Source: Symsagittifera roscoffensis
Lineage: Eukaryota > Xenacoelomorpha > Acoela > Convolutidae
Length of the DNA stretch: 64,000 bases
Assembly (NCBI RefSeq): GCF_963678635.1
Contig: NC_087062.1
Location: 95,409,705-95,473,704, forward strand
Direction of reading: 5' to 3'
The notes under the pieces are model-generated. The model saw only the letters and a program-made list of their open reading frames with translations. It had not been told where the DNA came from and made no database searches. The translations under genes and the position numbers were made by a program. Positions 1-9,486 of the stretch are shown piece after piece; positions within the stretch are counted from its first letter, which is position 1; each line of letters begins with the position of its first letter.

Positions 1-3000
1 AAAAGAGTCGAATCATGGGTCGAAGAGGGTCGAGCTGTGAGTTGAATGGGGTCGAAAGTCAAACAAGTTCAACCATTGGTCGACCAGGGAATCATAAGTC
101 AATTAGGATCGAATTATGTTTCGCTTTGACCGAAACCTGGGTCGACCGGGGTCAAATCATGACTCGAACAGCGTCGAATTTTGTGTCGAACAGGGTCGAA
201 TCATGAGTCAAACAGGATCGAATCATGAAACGAACAGGGTAGAGTTACCATTTGAACGGGGTCAAAATCAAACAAGGTCGAATCATGAGTTGAAAGGGTC
301 GAATCGTGGTTCGAATTTGGCAGAAACATGGGTCGAGCTGGGTTGAAGCATGAGTCAAACAGGGTGGAATCATAAGTCAATTAGGATCGAATCATGTTTC
401 GCTTTGACCGAAACCTGGGTCGACCGGGGTCAAATCATGACTCGAACAGGGTCGAATTTTGTGTCGAACATGGTCGAATCATGAGTCAAACAGGATCGAA
501 TCATGAAACGAACAGGGTAGAGTTACCATTTGAACGGGGTCAAAATCAAACAAGGTCGAATCATGAGTTGAAAGGGTCGAATCGTGGTTAGAAATTGGCA
601 GAAACATGGGTCGAGCTGGGTTGAAGCATGAGTCAAACAGGGTGGAATCATAAGTCAATTAGGATCGAATCATATTTCGCTTTGACCGAAACCTGGGTCG
701 ACCGGGGTCAAATCATGACTCGAACAGGGTCAAATTTTGTGTCGAACAGGGTCGAATCATGAGTCAAACAGGATCGAATCATGAAACGAACAGGGTAGAG
801 TTACCATTTGAACGGGGTCAAAATCAAACAAGGTCGAATCATGAGTCAAACAGGGTCGAATCGTGGTTCGAATTTGGACGAAACTTAGGTGGAATTTTGG
901 AACGAACGGGGTCAAATCATGAGACGATCAGGGTCGATCGAGTCGGAAAGAGTCGAATCATTGGTCAAACAGGGCGAGTCGCGAAATGAACGAGGTCGAA
1001 TCATGAGTCAAACAAGGTCGATGACCCATAAGTCAAAGAGGCTCGAATCATGAATCGAACAGGGTCAATTCATAACTCAAAAAGAGTCGAATCATTGGTC
1101 AAACAGGGTCGAGTCGCGAAATGAACGAGGTCGAATCATGAGTCAAACATGGTCGACGACCCATAAGTCAAACAGGCTCGTATCAAGAATCGAACAGGGT
1201 CAATTCATGACTCAGAAATAGTCGAATTATGAGTTGAAAGGGTCAAATCGTGGTTCGAATTTGGCAGAAACATGGGTCGAGCTGGGTTGAAGCATGAGTC
1301 AAACAGGGTGGAATCATAAGTCAATTAGGATCGAATCATGTTTCGCTTTGACCGAAACCTGGGTCGACGGGGGTCAAATCATGACTCGAACAGAGTCGAA
1401 TTTTGTGTCGAACAGGGTCGAATCATGAGTCAAACACGATCGAATCATGAATCTAACAGGGTAGAGTTTCCATTTGAACGGGGTCAAAATCAAACAAGAT
1501 CGAATGCTAAATCGAACAAGATCGAATCATGAGTCAAACAGGGTCAAATCATGGTTCGAATTTGGCCGAAACCTGGGTCGAGCTGGGTCCAATAATGAGT
1601 CAATCGCGGTCAAATTTTGGGTCGAACGGGGTCTAATCATGAGACGACCAGGGTCGATCGAGTCGGAAAGAGTCGAATCATTGGTCAAACAGGGTCGAGT
1701 CACAAATTGAACGAGGTCGAATCATGAGTCAAACAAGGTCGACGACTCATAAGTCAAACAAGCTCGTATCAAGAATCAAACAGGGTCAATTCATGACTCA
1801 AAAAGAGTCGAATCACTGGTCAAACAGGGTCAAATCATGGTTCGAGTTTGGCCGAAGAAACTTGGGTCGAGCTGGGTTGAATAATGAGTCAATCGCGGTC
1901 AAATTTTGGGTCGAACGGGGTCAAATCATGAGACGATCAGGGTCGATCGAATCGGAAAGAGTCGAATCATTGGTCAAACAGGGTCGAGTCGCGAAATGAA
2001 CGAGGTCGAATCATGAGTCAAACAAGGTCGACGACTCATAAGTCAAACAGGCTCGTATCATGAACCGAACAGGGTCAAATCATGACTCAAACAGGTTCGA
2101 ATCATAAGTCAATTATGAATGAATCATGGTTCGAATTTAGCCGAAACGTGGGTCGAGCCGGGTCAAATCATGACTCGAACAGGGTCGAATTTTGGGTCAA
2201 ACACGATCGAATCATGAAACTAACAGGGTAGAGTTTCCATTTGAACGGGGTCAAAATCAAACAAGATCGTTTGCTAAATCGAACAGGATCGAATCATGAG
2301 TCAAACAGGGTCAAATCATGGTTCGAATTTGGCCGAAACCTGGGTCGAGCTGGGTCAAATAATGAGTCGATCGCGGTCAAATTTTGGGTCGAACGGGGTC
2401 TAATCATGAGACGACCAGGGTCGATCGAGTCGGAAAGAGTCGAATCATTGGTCAAACAGGGTCGAGTCGCAAAATTAACGAGGTCGAATCATGAGTCAAA
2501 CAAGGTCGACGACTCATAAGTCAAACAAGCTCGAATCATGAATCGAACAAGGTCAATTCATGGCTGAAAAAAAGTCGAATCATGGGTCAAACAGGGTCGA
2601 ATCTTGAGTCAAACAGGGTCCAATCATGATTCAAACAGGATCGAATCATAAGTCAATTAGGATGGAATCAAGGTTCGAATTTGGCCGAAACCTGGGTCGA
2701 GACGGGTCAAATCATGACTAGAACAGGGTCCATTTTTGTGTCGAACAGGGTCGACTCATGAGTCAAACAGGATCGAATCATGTAACGAACAGGGTAGAGT
2801 CACCATTTGAACGGGGTCAAAACCAAACAATTTCGAATGCTGAATCGAACAGGGTCGAATCATGAGTCAAACAGGGTCGATTCATCGTTCAAATTTGGCC
2901 GAAGAAATCTGGGTCGAGCTGGTTTGAATAATGAGTCGGTCGCAATCAAATTTTGGGTCGAACGGGGTCAAATCATGGGACGATCAGGGTCGATCGAGTC

Positions 3001-3110
3001 GGAAAGGGTCGAATCATTGGTCAAACAGGCTCGAGTCGCGAAATGAACGAAGTCGAATCATGAGTCAAACAGGCTCGTATCTTGAATAGAACAGGGTCGA
3101 ATAGAACAGG
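1..3110 (+). repeat. Satellite array, left part (22-bp degenerate unit)
   Basis: Tandem array of a degenerate unit of about 22 bp with core GGTCGAATCATGAGTCAAAC. Units vary by substitution and small indels, and variants recur in a fixed order, which gives higher-order periods. Between about 100 and 950 the same block recurs three times, 278 bp apart. The array runs off the left window edge and stops at about 3,110, where the sequence becomes the 3' end of a minus-strand ORF. Open frames up to 92 codons occur in it, but they are a by-product of the repeat: 22 is not a multiple of 3, and the frame carrying TCA-TGA closes. I call no gene here. Confidence 0.95.
100..950 (+). repeat. 278-bp higher-order repeat, three copies
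   Basis: The segment starting near 116 (ATGTTTCGCTTTGACCGAAA) recurs at 394 and, with ATG changed to ATA, near 672. The spacing is 278 bp each time and the copies are nearly identical. A fourth, more distant copy starts near 1,338. This shows recent local amplification of a block of about 12-13 basic units. Confidence 0.85.
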
Positions 3111-3643
3111 ATCAGTAAGACCTCTCTCTTTTCAACTTCAATAACACAAGGCGCTCCAGCTACTTGCCTCTCCGCCGTGGTAACAGCGTTTCTGTGCGTA
3201 AGGAATGCTCTCTTATAGGCTCCCGGTCCTATATCTAGCTGGAAGGATTGATATGCTTCCGTGTTCCTAGACAAATGACGCTTCGCGAGTTCATACATCG
3301 ATGACGTCATCACAGCACGGAACCAAGGCATCAACTTTTGCCTTGACCATATCCTCTCAATGGCTTTGCGTATTCTCAGAACCTTGCAGGTGGTTCTGAA
3401 AAGATTTAAGTCGTGGTTCATTTTCACATTGCTTAGATGCTCAGGTGTCGGCACGGCCGTCTCCTGCTCACTTATGCCCGCGCTGGCTTCTAACCATCTC
3501 ACCGCCAGCATGGCATTAACCACTACTATTGACACTTGCTGATTCTGATAGGGCAACCCCGTGGAATACAACTCCTCCACGTCCCATACTAACACCAGTT
3601 TCCGCGTTTGGGGTACCACAACGACTGCGCCAGGCAATGGCAA
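3065..3643 (-). CDS. C-terminal end of the SGNH element, truncated into satellite
   Basis: 192 codons. It starts MPLPGAVVVVPQTRKLVLVW in the frame that continues the previous ORF. It contains helical, Arg/Lys-rich segments (KVLRIRKAIERIWSRQKLMP). From about 3,110 the codons are satellite sequence (the tail FYSTLFYSRYEPV is the repeat read backwards), so the natural C-terminus is lost or lies exactly at the junction. Confidence 0.4.
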   Translation of the reverse strand: MPLPGAVVVVPQTRKLVLVWDVEELYSTGLPYQNQQVSIVVVNAMLAVRWLEASAGISEQETAVPTPEHLSNVKMNHDLNLFRTTCKVLRIRKAIERIWSRQKLMPWFRAVMTSSMYELAKRHLSRNTEAYQSFQLDIGPGAYKRAFLTHRNAVTTAERQVAGAPCVIEVEKREVLLILFYSTLFYSRYEPV

Positions 3644-4755
3644 GGATACTCCCCATTGATCAGTATGTTCCTTCGGGTCCGATACCCTGAGGCTCCCAGC
3701 AACGGTTCGACTTCCATAATGATCCTGTGTACATCATCCTTCTCTTCTATGATGAGGAATTTGGTGGGTAACGCTCCACTGGCTTTCTGCCTCTGGAATT
3801 TGCTCACATTACCCTCGTTCAATCTCATGAACTCTTCACCCACTACGTCCTGCAACTCGCCTTCAGATCTCTTCGGGACGGCCCGAATGATCTTCGTCAA
3901 AAAATCGTATGACCTTTCTGACATCCTGGCCAACCTCACGCACTTTGGCACAGAGAAGAGTTGGTCGACCAACACCTGCTGTGTCCTCGCGTCCATCACC
4001 ACCATATGCGTAGGATGCCTACTATTGCAAAATGGTGCGGAGCTCGAACCCACTAGATATTTCGAACCAGTAGGTCTATGATAGGCCTCACTGTCGTTCA
4101 AATTCATTTCGTTTTCTAGAGCCTCTCGCCAGCCTCCAATCTTTTGCTCTGTCTGTAGCGCTCCAGGGAATACTTCCACAATAAGGGACGTCACTAGCCC
4201 ATGGGCACGCTCCAGGCGTTCCAGTGATTCTATAGAGCTCGTCATGCTGTAAAATCCCAAGGCAGTGATCAAGTTCACCTCCGTTACTCCATGACAGTCC
4301 GCGATCAACTCCATTCCACTCTTGTCCGACATGCTCGGCCTCCCATACAGTTGCGCCAGCTGACGATGCTGCTCACTCAGCGTAATCAAGCAATGCCCCG
4401 AGTTACACACATGTCCGTCCATTCCGCGACTGTGGGCTAGACAGGTACCCTGACTCAACCAATCACCAGAGGGATTTCCCTCGGATGGTTCCGTGGATGA
4501 GTTGCTCTTCTGCTTCGTTATCTTCAGGGCCAGCAGATGGTGTATCATGGCCAAATCGTGTAGGCTTGCGTCATCATCCAAGTCCAATGTGACACCTGCC
4601 GTCATATCCCCGATTAAACCGGCGTTTGGATGTGGACACCAAGAAGGCTTCATGAGTTCCCACATGGTTACTAAGCTGGTTTTTAAGGGACCGTCCCAAG
4701 AACCACAATCAAAACTCACTTGCCCCTTCAGCTCGGGAACCGAGGGTTCGACCAC
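3589..4755 (-). CDS. C-terminal unknown region of the SGNH element
   Basis: 388 codons. It has a Cys/His-containing stretch near residues 115-135 (HSRGMDGHVCNSGHCLITLS) that could bind metal but fits no classic finger. It is otherwise mixed alpha/beta with an acidic patch (TLDLDDDASLHDLA). The last 20 or so residues overlap the next ORF in another frame; the switch is near 3,640. No family is recognised. Confidence 0.4.
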   Translation of the reverse strand: MVEPSVPELKGQVSFDCGSWDGPLKTSLVTMWELMKPSWCPHPNAGLIGDMTAGVTLDLDDDASLHDLAMIHHLLALKITKQKSNSSTEPSEGNPSGDWLSQGTCLAHSRGMDGHVCNSGHCLITLSEQHRQLAQLYGRPSMSDKSGMELIADCHGVTEVNLITALGFYSMTSSIESLERLERAHGLVTSLIVEVFPGALQTEQKIGGWREALENEMNLNDSEAYHRPTGSKYLVGSSSAPFCNSRHPTHMVVMDARTQQVLVDQLFSVPKCVRLARMSERSYDFLTKIIRAVPKRSEGELQDVVGEEFMRLNEGNVSKFQRQKASGALPTKFLIIEEKDDVHRIIMEVEPLLGASGYRTRRNILINGEYPCHCLAQSLWYPKRGNWC

Positions 4756-4885
4756 TCGTTCTTCCAGACAATTCCCAGCCTGGGTTGTTCCATCATCAAC
4801 ATGCCAATTTCCTTAACCCGCTCAACCCAGAAATCAAGTACTACAACTTGCTCATAGTCGAATTACGCTTCCCTGGCTTCCTCAT

Positions 4886-5368
4886 TCACGAAGGGATTAT
4901 ATGCCACTCCTGGTATGCCAGACACATATTGGAACGAATTTCTGTTGCATAGTCGTTCTGTCCCCTGACTGCTTCAATTAACTCCCGGCTCACTTTCAAC
5001 TCTTTGTTGGAATACCTTCTCAATTCTTCCAACCTGCGATAGCTCTCCATGTCATTCGACTCCTTATTTGGTATGGACAGCGGCATGTCCTGATATAACT
5101 CCAGGAGTGCCCTCAGAAAGTTTCGTTCACAATCAACACCCCCTTGCCGGATGGTTTTTATGCATTCTCCCAACACAGGAGTGGGGATACGATCCACCAC
5201 GGACCTCACAAAGCAAAGGGTATCTTTACGGTTAGCCCAGGCTGTTGCCGAATCTTCTCTAGAAATCAATACTCGCAGGGCTTCCATCAATTGCAGTTCC
5301 TGTTCCTTTGATTTCGAGTCGTTGTTGGCCTTATATAATATTCTGACTTCTTGATCCCCATCAAACAC
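4886..5368 (-). CDS. Helical segment of the SGNH element
   Basis: 160 codons. Strongly helical and charged, with possible coiled-coil stretches (ESYRRLEELRRYSNKELKVS, RELIEAVRGQNDYATEIRSN). No motif is recognised. It ends at 4,886; the next ORF in the chain begins 131 bases further on in another frame, so one or more indels lie in between. Confidence 0.4.
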   Translation of the reverse strand: MFDGDQEVRILYKANNDSKSKEQELQLMEALRVLISREDSATAWANRKDTLCFVRSVVDRIPTPVLGECIKTIRQGGVDCERNFLRALLELYQDMPLSIPNKESNDMESYRRLEELRRYSNKELKVSRELIEAVRGQNDYATEIRSNMCLAYQEWHIIPS

Positions 5369-5535
5369 CAGGCCAATCGTACTTGCAAGTCAGTTCTTGT
5401 ACGCGGATGGGCCAGGTATGCTGCCACAGTCGCAGGTGCATGCATCGTCTCGTCGAAGTATCTTTGGAGGGCCGCTCTCCAAGAGATTTCCAGCAGTTTT
5501 TCCAGCCCGATTTCGTTTGCCTCCGAGGACATCAC
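5287..5535 (-). CDS. Short helical segment of the SGNH element
   Basis: 82 codons starting at the TGATG overlap with the previous ORF. The first 55 residues look coding (LEKLLEISWRAALQRYFDET, VAAYLAHPRTRTDLQVRL). The last 25 are Asn/Arg-rich and overlap the start of the next ORF, so the frame probably shifts near 5,365. Confidence 0.35.
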   Translation of the reverse strand: MMSSEANEIGLEKLLEISWRAALQRYFDETMHAPATVAAYLAHPRTRTDLQVRLAWCLMGIKKSEYYIRPTTTRNQRNRNCN

Positions 5536-5909
5536 CGTGCCATATCTTTCCGATTCAAGTTAGAATTCTCCGTCAGCTCTTTCAGATACTCCTGCATGGC
5601 TTGCTTCTCGTTCCAGGCCATCGGGTGCCCTCTCGCGGAATTCCTTGCCTTAAGCATCTCTATCTCTACATAACCCCCTGCTGGATCTCCCATGTGGACT
5701 GAGTCTGGCACTGTGATCCGGCTAAACTCGACCACGTCGAGTTGTCCCTCCAGCTTCATTCGGGCCATGTTGGTTCGCGAGGGCTTGTAATCATCAAGTC
5801 CTCCAGATCCACTCTGACTGATGACTTCCAGTTCTAACTTAGTATCCGCTAAAGTCCGTACATTTTTCTTCGACCTAGTTGCCGTTGTGGTCAAACCTGC
5901 CAATAACAT
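5532..5909 (-). CDS. Unknown segment of the SGNH element
   Basis: 125 codons, in the same frame as 5,961-6,272 and separated from it by a single TAA and 17 codons. The probable continuous frame starts just after that TAA. It contains a core of form ARMKLEGQLDVVEFSRITVP and a helical C-terminus (MAWNEKQAMQEYLKELTENS). No family is recognised. It ends at TGA with a four-base overlap with the next frame. Confidence 0.35.
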   Translation of the reverse strand: MLLAGLTTTATRSKKNVRTLADTKLELEVISQSGSGGLDDYKPSRTNMARMKLEGQLDVVEFSRITVPDSVHMGDPAGGYVEIEMLKARNSARGHPMAWNEKQAMQEYLKELTENSNLNRKDMAR

Positions 5910-5960
5910 CGAAGGTATCAGGTTCTCTTTTTCTCCCCCGGCCAGCGTCGCACCATCACC

Positions 5961-6272
5961 TTATCCATTCTCACTTGGCCGAGCTGCTCTTGCCAATGAG
6001 GCCACCACTGCACTTGCTTTCCACTTCACTACTTTTCGATTCACGGTCTTGCTCTCTGTTTTTCCTTTCAGCCGTTTCAGCCCTTTCTTGGCTCGCCTAA
6101 CGGGTAACTTCCTCGTGATCTGCTGATCATCGGTACTATCCTTTGTGACTGACTCGGTCAGAACATCAGACCCTACGGAGCTCATTAGCTTATCCAGAAG
6201 TTCGCGCATGATGGGTTGGTTCAACCCCACCTTCATTACGGACGGCGTCCCGTATCTGCGAATACGTCCCAT
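5961..6272 (-). CDS. Basic segment of the SGNH element
   Basis: 103 codons. The C-terminal 60 residues are very basic (LPVRRAKKGLKRLKGKTESK), suggesting nucleic-acid binding or a nuclear signal. It ends at TAA at 5,961, and the same frame is open again for the next ORF after 17 codons. The join to the previous ORF is a frameshift within about 36 bases of overlap. Confidence 0.35.
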   Translation of the reverse strand: MGRIRRYGTPSVMKVGLNQPIMRELLDKLMSSVGSDVLTESVTKDSTDDQQITRKLPVRRAKKGLKRLKGKTESKTVNRKVVKWKASAVVASLARAARPSENG

Positions 6273-6622
6273 GTCCTCTCCATGAAGGTCACTCGGCTCC
6301 AGGTCACTCCTGTCTTGCGCTCAAGTTCGCTCTGGTATCTCTCCCATTCCTCTTCAGGTAGCGTACTCAGGAATGATACCCTCATGGTTTCTTCAATTCT
6401 CCTCCTCCTTGGTGATACATGGAGCAGTTTCTGTAGGTCGCTACTCCGGTGGTCCATTGCCAAGCTTATTGGGTCCAATGGGGATAAGCTAGCCGGCGCC
6501 TCCTTCGTAGGGGACATAAAAGACGATGGTGTCGTCAGCAATAGATTCCCATCGAATTCCCTGTCGTCGTCTTCACTAAACTGGTATTCCAGCAAGTCTC
6601 TCTCCAACGCTCCTAAGTCCAT
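6236..6622 (-). CDS. Acidic unknown segment of the SGNH element
   Basis: 128 codons from ATG (MDLGALERDL). It is acidic at the N-terminus (FSEDDDREFDGN), then Ser/Pro-rich, then helical (STLPEEEWERYQSELERKTG). No motif is recognised. It overlaps both neighbours in other frames. The overlap with the previous ORF, ATG inside the stop region, could be a real stop/start overlap, but every other junction in this block looks like an indel. Confidence 0.35.
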   Translation of the reverse strand: MDLGALERDLLEYQFSEDDDREFDGNLLLTTPSSFMSPTKEAPASLSPLDPISLAMDHRSSDLQKLLHVSPRRRRIEETMRVSFLSTLPEEEWERYQSELERKTGVTWSRVTFMERTWDVFADTGRRP

Positions 6623-7287
6623 TCCACCCGACTTCTCTCCATCAGTTCGTCATCATTCGGGGCGGGTTTCGGTCCAGGTCCCGAAGGGCCTTGTCGCATA
6701 TCTAGGCCCAAGTCTGGCCGCGCCGGTACGGTCAGATCCCCTGCGTGATAGAACAATTCGTCATTCACCAGGAATTCTACCGACTCCTCGCCACATGGCG
6801 CCAGATCACTGATCGTTATGTACATGCCTCCTCTGCACTCCTTGGCTACTTCCAATATCACCACTTTCACTTCTCCTGACCACCTCAATCGTGACAAATC
6901 ATCTGCCGGTGCATACACATCATTCCATACGTCAACCGGGACCTCTGGTCTCCTGGAAGGTGGTGCCTTGATCTCCTTTCGGCTCCAAGCATCAGGAAAT
7001 GTGAAGTCAAACGTATGCATGGCCGCAGCTTTCCAACTGATGAAGCGCGGCTCCATCCCTCCACTCCATTTCAGCGTTCTCTCTTCCGCATCACGAGCCA
7101 CTCCGATGCGAGGTGCAATGGCAGGAGACGTGACTCCCAACAACATCCTCCTTATCGGTGGGTATCGGGGGCATTGGTCCGGCAGCGGCCTGGACCCGGA
7201 AAACCACGCTTGCTGGTTCTCTTTGACGTGTGCATAGGCTTCCGGCCAAAGTGCGACCCGCATCGCCTCAACTGAATCCTTCACCAC
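6613..7287 (-). CDS. Unknown segment of the SGNH element
   Basis: 224 codons opening at a GTG (VKDSVEAMRV). The same frame is open upstream to about 7,370 except for one TAG, so it continues the previous ORF. It holds aromatic-rich strands and helices (FSGSRPLPDQCPRYPPIRRM, FDFTFPDAW) and a segment like a small beta domain (GEVKVVILEVAKECRGGMYI). I recognise no family. It ends at TAG, 10 bases inside the start of the next ORF (ATGGACTTAG), the mark of a +1/-1 shift. Confidence 0.4.
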   Translation of the reverse strand: MVKDSVEAMRVALWPEAYAHVKENQQAWFSGSRPLPDQCPRYPPIRRMLLGVTSPAIAPRIGVARDAEERTLKWSGGMEPRFISWKAAAMHTFDFTFPDAWSRKEIKAPPSRRPEVPVDVWNDVYAPADDLSRLRWSGEVKVVILEVAKECRGGMYITISDLAPCGEESVEFLVNDELFYHAGDLTVPARPDLGLDMRQGPSGPGPKPAPNDDELMERSRVEWT

Positions 7288-7364
7288 CTGTCGCAGATTC
7301 TAAAGCTTCGGACTGAACTGGACATGGGAAAGGTCCTCGCGGCCCTCCGGATGTTCATCAACAT

Positions 7365-8906
7365 CTAACCTGGCTCCTCTATTCTTCCGAATAGCCCGTC
7401 GTCGCTAGCCAACCCTCTCAGCTCCTTCTGTTCAACCCAATTCAGCACGGAACAATCCACAACCGAGACTAAGTTGACATACAACACTGAGTTTCTGTAT
7501 GCCTTCACTTGTACATCCGGCAATGCAAATGACATCACGGGTCCGTACACTACCGTGACGAACTTCCTCAGTCCATGGACTAGAGCCAACGGATCGATCC
7601 GCATCATCACGGCCAGATCTGTCAGCAAGGGCATAACACAATACTGCTTGCATTCACTCGCTCCCGTCGCCACCTTATCTTCTCCTGTGATACTCCTATT
7701 CTGTTGCAGGAAATATTGGAGCAAGAGGATTCTCCAATCCTTCATTTTTCTGAATGAGGTGGTTTCCAACTGCGCGTTGAATTCACGACTCGCTCCCTGA
7801 AGTTGTTTGGGGTAGCGTAATAGCACGAGCAAATAGCCCAGCCGACCATACGTCATTGCGATTAGGGTAAGTAGTCCATCCAATCTCAGGTCCGCTAACG
7901 CTTGTGTGAAGAGGTTCGCAGGTCCTTTCACAAATTTCTCGTGACCAAACGTCACGTACAGTGCTAGTACCAGACCGATCGACAGTTTCCGGATGTCCTT
8001 AACAAAGCTCGCAATCAGATTCCGAGAGTCCCTCGGGTAACACGTTGACAGGAAGGATGGCGTCCATCCCACTCCAATTTCACCCAGGATAGCGTCTGAT
8101 CGCTCATATTGTGCCCTCGTGGCCAAAATATCAGCCTGGAATTTATCCAATGACATCGTGTTCACATCTTGCAGCAATTGTAACATCATGCCCCCGGCTA
8201 ACTCCCTCTCGTTTAACAAGTTTTTCAGGTAAGCGTGTATCTCTTTGATTACCGCCGGTGCATACTCGAATGTGTCTTCTCCCGAGGTACACAATCTTGG
8301 TGACAAGTACAACCATGAGTTGGTGTGTGGCTTCGTCCGCAAAGCCAATGCCATAAGATCCTCTTCCGCCGATGTCATATTTTTTCTGACTGTCCTCCCT
8401 TGCTCATTTTCCGCGTAATCCATTTGCCTGAACCAGAGGTCATTGGCAACCTGTTGTACCAACAGGTGATCATCATCTACCCCTGGCCTAAAATTGATCA
8501 ACCTGGCGAAGTTGGACCGCTCCAACCCCAGGACTTCATCCAGCATTAACCGAGTTGTGCTGCAATCCTTGAATCCTTGGATGGCATTGGAAATGTCAGC
8601 CCAGATGGCAAAAAGCTCCGAGCGGGGTGAGTAGTAGTTGTTAGGATCCACCATCCTGTTCGGCGCGGGTATTATCACGTGGAATCGTCCCTCAGCTAAA
8701 GTTGTGACCATTTTGTACACAAACTGCAGGGATTCTGGCAATGCGGCATATCCCGGTGATAATACAAAGATGACCTTCACCACATTCTTGGTGAAGTGTC
8801 GCTGCACTGATGCCTCCACCTCGGTCATGGCTGAGAGCAGCGTCATTATAGCTTCTCCTATGACTTCATTGCTCGGGATTGATACATCAGTCAGACGGGA
8901 CAACAA
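7365..8906 (-). CDS. Second SGNH-like domain, C-terminal half, plus large unknown region
   Basis: 513 codons. The first codon is TTG at a frameshift, so the start is not real. Residues 1-165 complete the SGNH fold: a core strand KVIFVLSPGY at 44-53 and a block V of form D-D-D-H with His 147 (PGVDDDHLLVQQ), aligning by position with DGIH in the first SGNH domain. Residues about 170-513 are helical with many Leu/Arg and no recognised motif. It may be a structural or nucleoprotein-like part. The end is followed by a frameshift: the next frame is open from about 7,370 and contains one TAG near 7,300. Confidence 0.55.
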   Translation of the reverse strand: MLSRLTDVSIPSNEVIGEAIMTLLSAMTEVEASVQRHFTKNVVKVIFVLSPGYAALPESLQFVYKMVTTLAEGRFHVIIPAPNRMVDPNNYYSPRSELFAIWADISNAIQGFKDCSTTRLMLDEVLGLERSNFARLINFRPGVDDDHLLVQQVANDLWFRQMDYAENEQGRTVRKNMTSAEEDLMALALRTKPHTNSWLYLSPRLCTSGEDTFEYAPAVIKEIHAYLKNLLNERELAGGMMLQLLQDVNTMSLDKFQADILATRAQYERSDAILGEIGVGWTPSFLSTCYPRDSRNLIASFVKDIRKLSIGLVLALYVTFGHEKFVKGPANLFTQALADLRLDGLLTLIAMTYGRLGYLLVLLRYPKQLQGASREFNAQLETTSFRKMKDWRILLLQYFLQQNRSITGEDKVATGASECKQYCVMPLLTDLAVMMRIDPLALVHGLRKFVTVVYGPVMSFALPDVQVKAYRNSVLYVNLVSVVDCSVLNWVEQKELRGLASDDGLFGRIEEPG

Positions 8907-9154
8907 CCTCTACTCTGCAAGTGGTCATTCGAGCCGTCAATCATAATCACCTGCGGCTCCATACTGATCGTCCTTCGCACGCTCATCGCCATGCCTGCTG
9001 ATTGCCCCCAGTCTAACTTAGGCGCCTTCAAGAAGATCACATCCGGCCAAAAGAGAGAACGGGACGTGTAGAGATAGTCTGAACTGGCAACTATCAGATA
9101 TTTAGCCTCTTTTATATCCAAAGGATCATAGGCAGCAAACAGGCTGTCACCCAC
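8891..9154 (-). CDS. Second SGNH-like domain, N-terminal half
   Basis: About 87 codons. The first codon is GTG, so this is not a true start but the point where the frame opens after a frameshift. It begins (V)GDSLFAAYDP, an SGNH block I, followed by a WPDVIFLKAP strand, QSAGMAMS (possible block II Gly) and IMIDGSNDH (block III, Asn). The frame closes at 8,891 and continues one frame over in 7,365-8,906. That ORF supplies the last block, so the two make a single domain interrupted by about one lost base near 8,905. Confidence 0.55.
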   Translation of the reverse strand: MGDSLFAAYDPLDIKEAKYLIVASSDYLYTSRSLFWPDVIFLKAPKLDWGQSAGMAMSVRRTISMEPQVIMIDGSNDHLQSRGCCPV

Positions 9155-9474
9155 TGGCCGGAGTACTCTCGAGTACTCACCAGGCGCCTGGCCGGGTGGC
9201 TTAGAGAACTGCCTATACAGCTAGTGGTATTTGTTATTGGGCTTATTCTCTGCCAGAAGTTTGCCTTTCTGAGCAGGTGGTGTCCATTCCCTGGCTCTCC
9301 GACGGTAAGAGATCGGGTGTTTAAGGGCCCAAAGGTATTGTCCTGAGGCAATCCATCCAGGTCCACGAACCTGAGCGTAGTCGCGGAGCTAAACTGCTCC
9401 TGTTCCGCCAACAGGCATTCCACGCCCGGTATTCGATACAACCTTGTTACTGTGGGACCATCTCCACCGATCAT
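9112..9474 (-). CDS. Linker segment of the SGNH element
   Basis: 120 codons, in the same frame as the SGNH ORF upstream and separated from it by one TAG and three codons. It starts MIGGDGPTVTRLYRIPGVEC and has no family I recognise. The last 20 or so residues are probably out of frame, because the frame of the next ORF takes over near 9,155. It links the first SGNH domain to the second. Confidence 0.4.
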   Translation of the reverse strand: MIGGDGPTVTRLYRIPGVECLLAEQEQFSSATTLRFVDLDGLPQDNTFGPLNTRSLTVGEPGNGHHLLRKANFWQRISPITNTTSCIGSSLSHPARRLVSTREYSGQWVTACLLPMILWI

Positions 9475-9486
9475 CCTCCTAGCGTC

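Noticed and set aside
1-3110. CRISPR array
   Set aside because: Repeats are contiguous and degenerate, without unique spacers, and the window is eukaryotic.
3360-7275. Plus-strand ORFs opposite the SGNH block
   Set aside because: Shadow frames: they have no motifs, and the minus-strand frames carry the recognisable domains and continuous structure.
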